Source: Desulfobacca acetoxidans (GTDB taxonomy: Bacteria; Desulfobacterota; Desulfobaccia; Desulfobaccales; 0-14-0-80-60-11). From it: a stretch of 5,549 bases of DNA. The position numbers were made by a program, and so were the translations under genes. A model generated the notes under the pieces. That model did not search any database. It was given only the letters and a program-made list of their open reading frames with translations, and was not told the origin of the DNA. The stretch covers positions 1-5,549 of the forward strand of contig DYJG01000211.1 of NCBI GenBank assembly GCA_020723225.1. Direction: 5' to 3'. The first letter of the stretch is position 1. The number at the start of each line of letters is the position of its first letter. Below are positions 4,201-5,549 of the stretch, one piece after another.

Positions 4201-5259
4201 TCACAGCCATTTTTTTCTGTGGAAATAGTGCATCATGGATAAGGCCACAACAACCATCAACCCCAGGGCCATAGGGTAACCCCAGACCCATCCCAACTCC
4301 GGCATGTGTTTGAAGTTCATGCCCCAAATCCCCGCCATGAAGGTCAGCGGCATGAAGAGGGTGGCAATGACGGTGAGGACCTTCATGGTTTCATTAAGCC
4401 GGTTGCTGATGCTGGATAGATAGATGTCCATCATGCCCGAGAGGATATCCCGGTAGGTCTCGATATTGTCGATGGCCACGATGGTGTGGTCGTAAACGTC
4501 CTTGAAATAGACGCCTGTGGTCTCCTGGATCAGGTCCGATTCCTTCCTCTCCAGATGGCCCACCACCTCCCTAAGAGGCCAAACGGATTTACGCAGCATA
4601 ATCATGTCGTATTTAAACCGGTGGATATCCTGGAGGGTTTCGTGGGTGGGCCGCTTCACCACTTCTTCTTCCAGATATTCCAGGGCCTCCCCGAATTGCT
4701 CCAGGACCACGAAATAGTTGTCCACGATCAAATCCATCAGGGCATAGGCCAGATAATCCGCACCGCTTTTGCGGATCCGCCCTTTTGAGGTCCGGAGCCG
4801 GTCCAGGATGGGAGCGAAAATCGCCCCATTGCTTTCCTGAAAGGAAATCAAAAAGTTGCTTCCCAGAATCAGGCTGACCTGTTCGCTGGAGAGTTCTTCC
4901 TGGGAATAGTTGATGACTCTCAGGACAATATAAAGGTAATTCTCAAAGTCCTCGATTTTCGGGCGCTGGTCGGTATTGAGAATGTCTTCCAGGGTCAGGG
5001 GATGCACGTTGAAGCACTCCCCCAGCTTCTCCAGGTTCCCCACCTGGTGGATGCCGTTCACTTTGATCCAGGTGGCCCCCGGTTTATCCTTGACCAAGAG
5101 GCATTGGTCAAAACCGGCGACTTCCTTTTCCTGATAATGCTGTTCGTCGTAATCAATGATGGTGATACTGACTTGTTCGTCCACCTTCTCCCCGGTATAG
5201 ACCAGGGACCCGGGGGGCAGTCCCACCTTCTGCGCCCGTTTTCTGGCGAATTTACCCAT
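4201..5259 (-). CDS. corA: CorA-family Mg2+/Co2+ transport protein
   Basis: This 352-residue CorA is the usual family length and forms a pentameric inner-membrane channel for divalent cations. The N-terminal cytoplasmic alpha/beta domain covers about 1-150, and the long stalk helices about 150-290 (DYLAYALMDLIVDNYFVVLE, EYLEEEV, LRKSVWPLREVV). Two C-terminal transmembrane helices lie near 293-312 and 327-346. The signature GMN loop (G313-M314-N315) is followed by MPELGW, and the protein ends in the basic HRKKWL. The start is the ATG at 5259, with GGGAG (5270-5274) 10 bases upstream and MGKFARKRAQKVGLPPGSLV matching typical CorA N-termini. Upstream in-frame starts (TTG 5385, ATG 5292) lack ribosome binding sites and would add unlike sequence. 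The stop is TGA. It faces away from the quinone oxidoreductase gene, and its closeness to the peroxiredoxin has no evident functional meaning. Confidence 0.94.
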   Translation of the reverse strand: MGKFARKRAQKVGLPPGSLVYTGEKVDEQVSITIIDYDEQHYQEKEVAGFDQCLLVKDKPGATWIKVNGIHQVGNLEKLGECFNVHPLTLEDILNTDQRPKIEDFENYLYIVLRVINYSQEELSSEQVSLILGSNFLISFQESNGAIFAPILDRLRTSKGRIRKSGADYLAYALMDLIVDNYFVVLEQFGEALEYLEEEVVKRPTHETLQDIHRFKYDMIMLRKSVWPLREVVGHLERKESDLIQETTGVYFKDVYDHTIVAIDNIETYRDILSGMMDIYLSSISNRLNETMKVLTVIATLFMPLTFMAGIWGMNFKHMPELGWVWGYPMALGLMVVVALSMMHYFHRKKWL

Positions 5260-5346
5260 TGGCGTCGATCTCCCGAGTTCGGGGATTCCCATGGCGAAGG
5301 CCACAGGCCGGGATGCTTCCGGCCCATCCTTGCAAGCCATTGAAGT

Positions 5347-5375
5347 AATGTAATTTATCGCAACGCCTTGGGCAA
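5347..5375 (-). promoter_or_regulatory. Possible corA promoter
   Basis: The minus strand has TTGCCC (5370-5375, 4 of 6 matches) and TACATT (5347-5352, 4 of 6) with the ideal 17-base spacing. Transcription would start near 5340 and give a leader of about 80 bases. No Mg2+-sensing riboswitch fold is evident in so short a leader. A small CCCG/CGGG hairpin (5272-5283 on the minus strand) overlaps part of the ribosome binding site. Confidence 0.35.
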
Positions 5376-5494
5376 GGGAAATCAAGGCCCGCCGCGCTTC
5401 AATGGCCTGGAATGGACAACAGCTCCGGGAATGCTTACTTTTGGGGAAATTTTAATTGTTTTTGCGCGGCGTTATGCCATAAGGAAGGAGAGCC

Positions 5495-5549
5495 ATGCAA
5501 GCCATCCGCATCCATGAATTCGGCGGACCTGAGGTCTTGAGCCTGGAGG
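5495..5549 (+). CDS. Zinc-independent quinone oxidoreductase-like (MDR superfamily) N-terminus, partial
   Basis: Only 18 codons are present, reading MQAIRIHEFGGPEVLSLE. This closely matches the N-terminus of NADPH:quinone oxidoreductase (QOR)-type medium-chain reductases (MKAIRIHEFGGPEVL...). These enzymes reduce quinones or enones with NAD(P)H in the cytoplasm. The Rossmann fold and cofactor residues lie beyond the right edge, so the exact substrate class cannot be told. The start ATG has a strong AAGGAAGGAG ribosome binding site at 5481-5490, 4 bases upstream. It is divergent from corA, with 235 bases between the two start codons. I see no convincing promoter pair for it in that interval. 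Confidence 0.8.
   Translation, partial: MQAIRIHEFGGPEVLSLE

Noticed and set aside
4201..5385. CorA with 42 extra N-terminal residues from a TTG at 5385
   Set aside because: The extension has no ribosome binding site and covers the likely promoter. The ATG at 5259 gives the standard length and N-terminus.

Overview
The window looks like chromosome from a strictly anaerobic sulfate-reducing bacterium of the Desulfobacterota (the former Deltaproteobacteria). The diagnostic evidence is the start of a dsrMK(JOP) operon, coding for the membrane complex that passes electrons to dissimilatory sulfite reduction. Just upstream of dsrM sits the small RsbRD_N-domain gene often found there in sulfate reducers. 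A selenocysteine-coding peroxiredoxin fits the same group, which is rich in selenoproteins. I cannot name a genus; an acetate- or syntrophy-associated lineage (Desulfobacca/Syntrophobacter-like) is only a guess. Seven of the eight genes read on the minus strand.

Layout, left to right. Positions 1-187 hold the N-terminus of dsrK. Positions 192-1229 are dsrM and 1275-1784 the RsbRD_N gene. All three form one minus-strand operon, with a good sigma70-type promoter at 1863-1892 and a CRP/FNR-type (HcpR-like) inverted repeat at 1832-1849 just downstream of the expected transcription start. Positions 1893-2098 hold no gene, only two hairpins. Positions 2099-2353 encode a small two-helix membrane protein that may be translated from a leaderless mRNA.

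A type II toxin-antitoxin pair follows: a ribbon-helix-helix antitoxin (2928-3179) and a PIN-domain RNase toxin (2537-2935). A near-consensus promoter precedes it, and its -10 box lies in a perfect 31-bp palindrome. On each side of the pair lies a repeat element made of G/C-tract arrays plus TGATCA-type hairpins, and the two elements are inverted relative to each other.

The most striking gene is the peroxiredoxin at 3383-3988. Its reading frame is interrupted once, exactly at the peroxidatic cysteine, by TGA, and a SECIS-like hairpin follows. It is best read as a selenoprotein. The usual resolving cysteine is replaced by threonine. Upstream lies a purine/pyrimidine-rich imperfect inverted repeat, then corA (4201-5259, Mg2+/Co2+ channel). 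A divergent plus-strand quinone oxidoreductase-like gene starts at 5495 and runs off the window.

Functionally, the left part is energy metabolism (menaquinol to DsrC/sulfite reduction). The middle is a small accessory module (toxin-antitoxin plus repeats). The right part is oxidative defence, metal-ion transport and a possible quinone/aldehyde reductase. Nothing in the sequence ties these three parts into one pathway.
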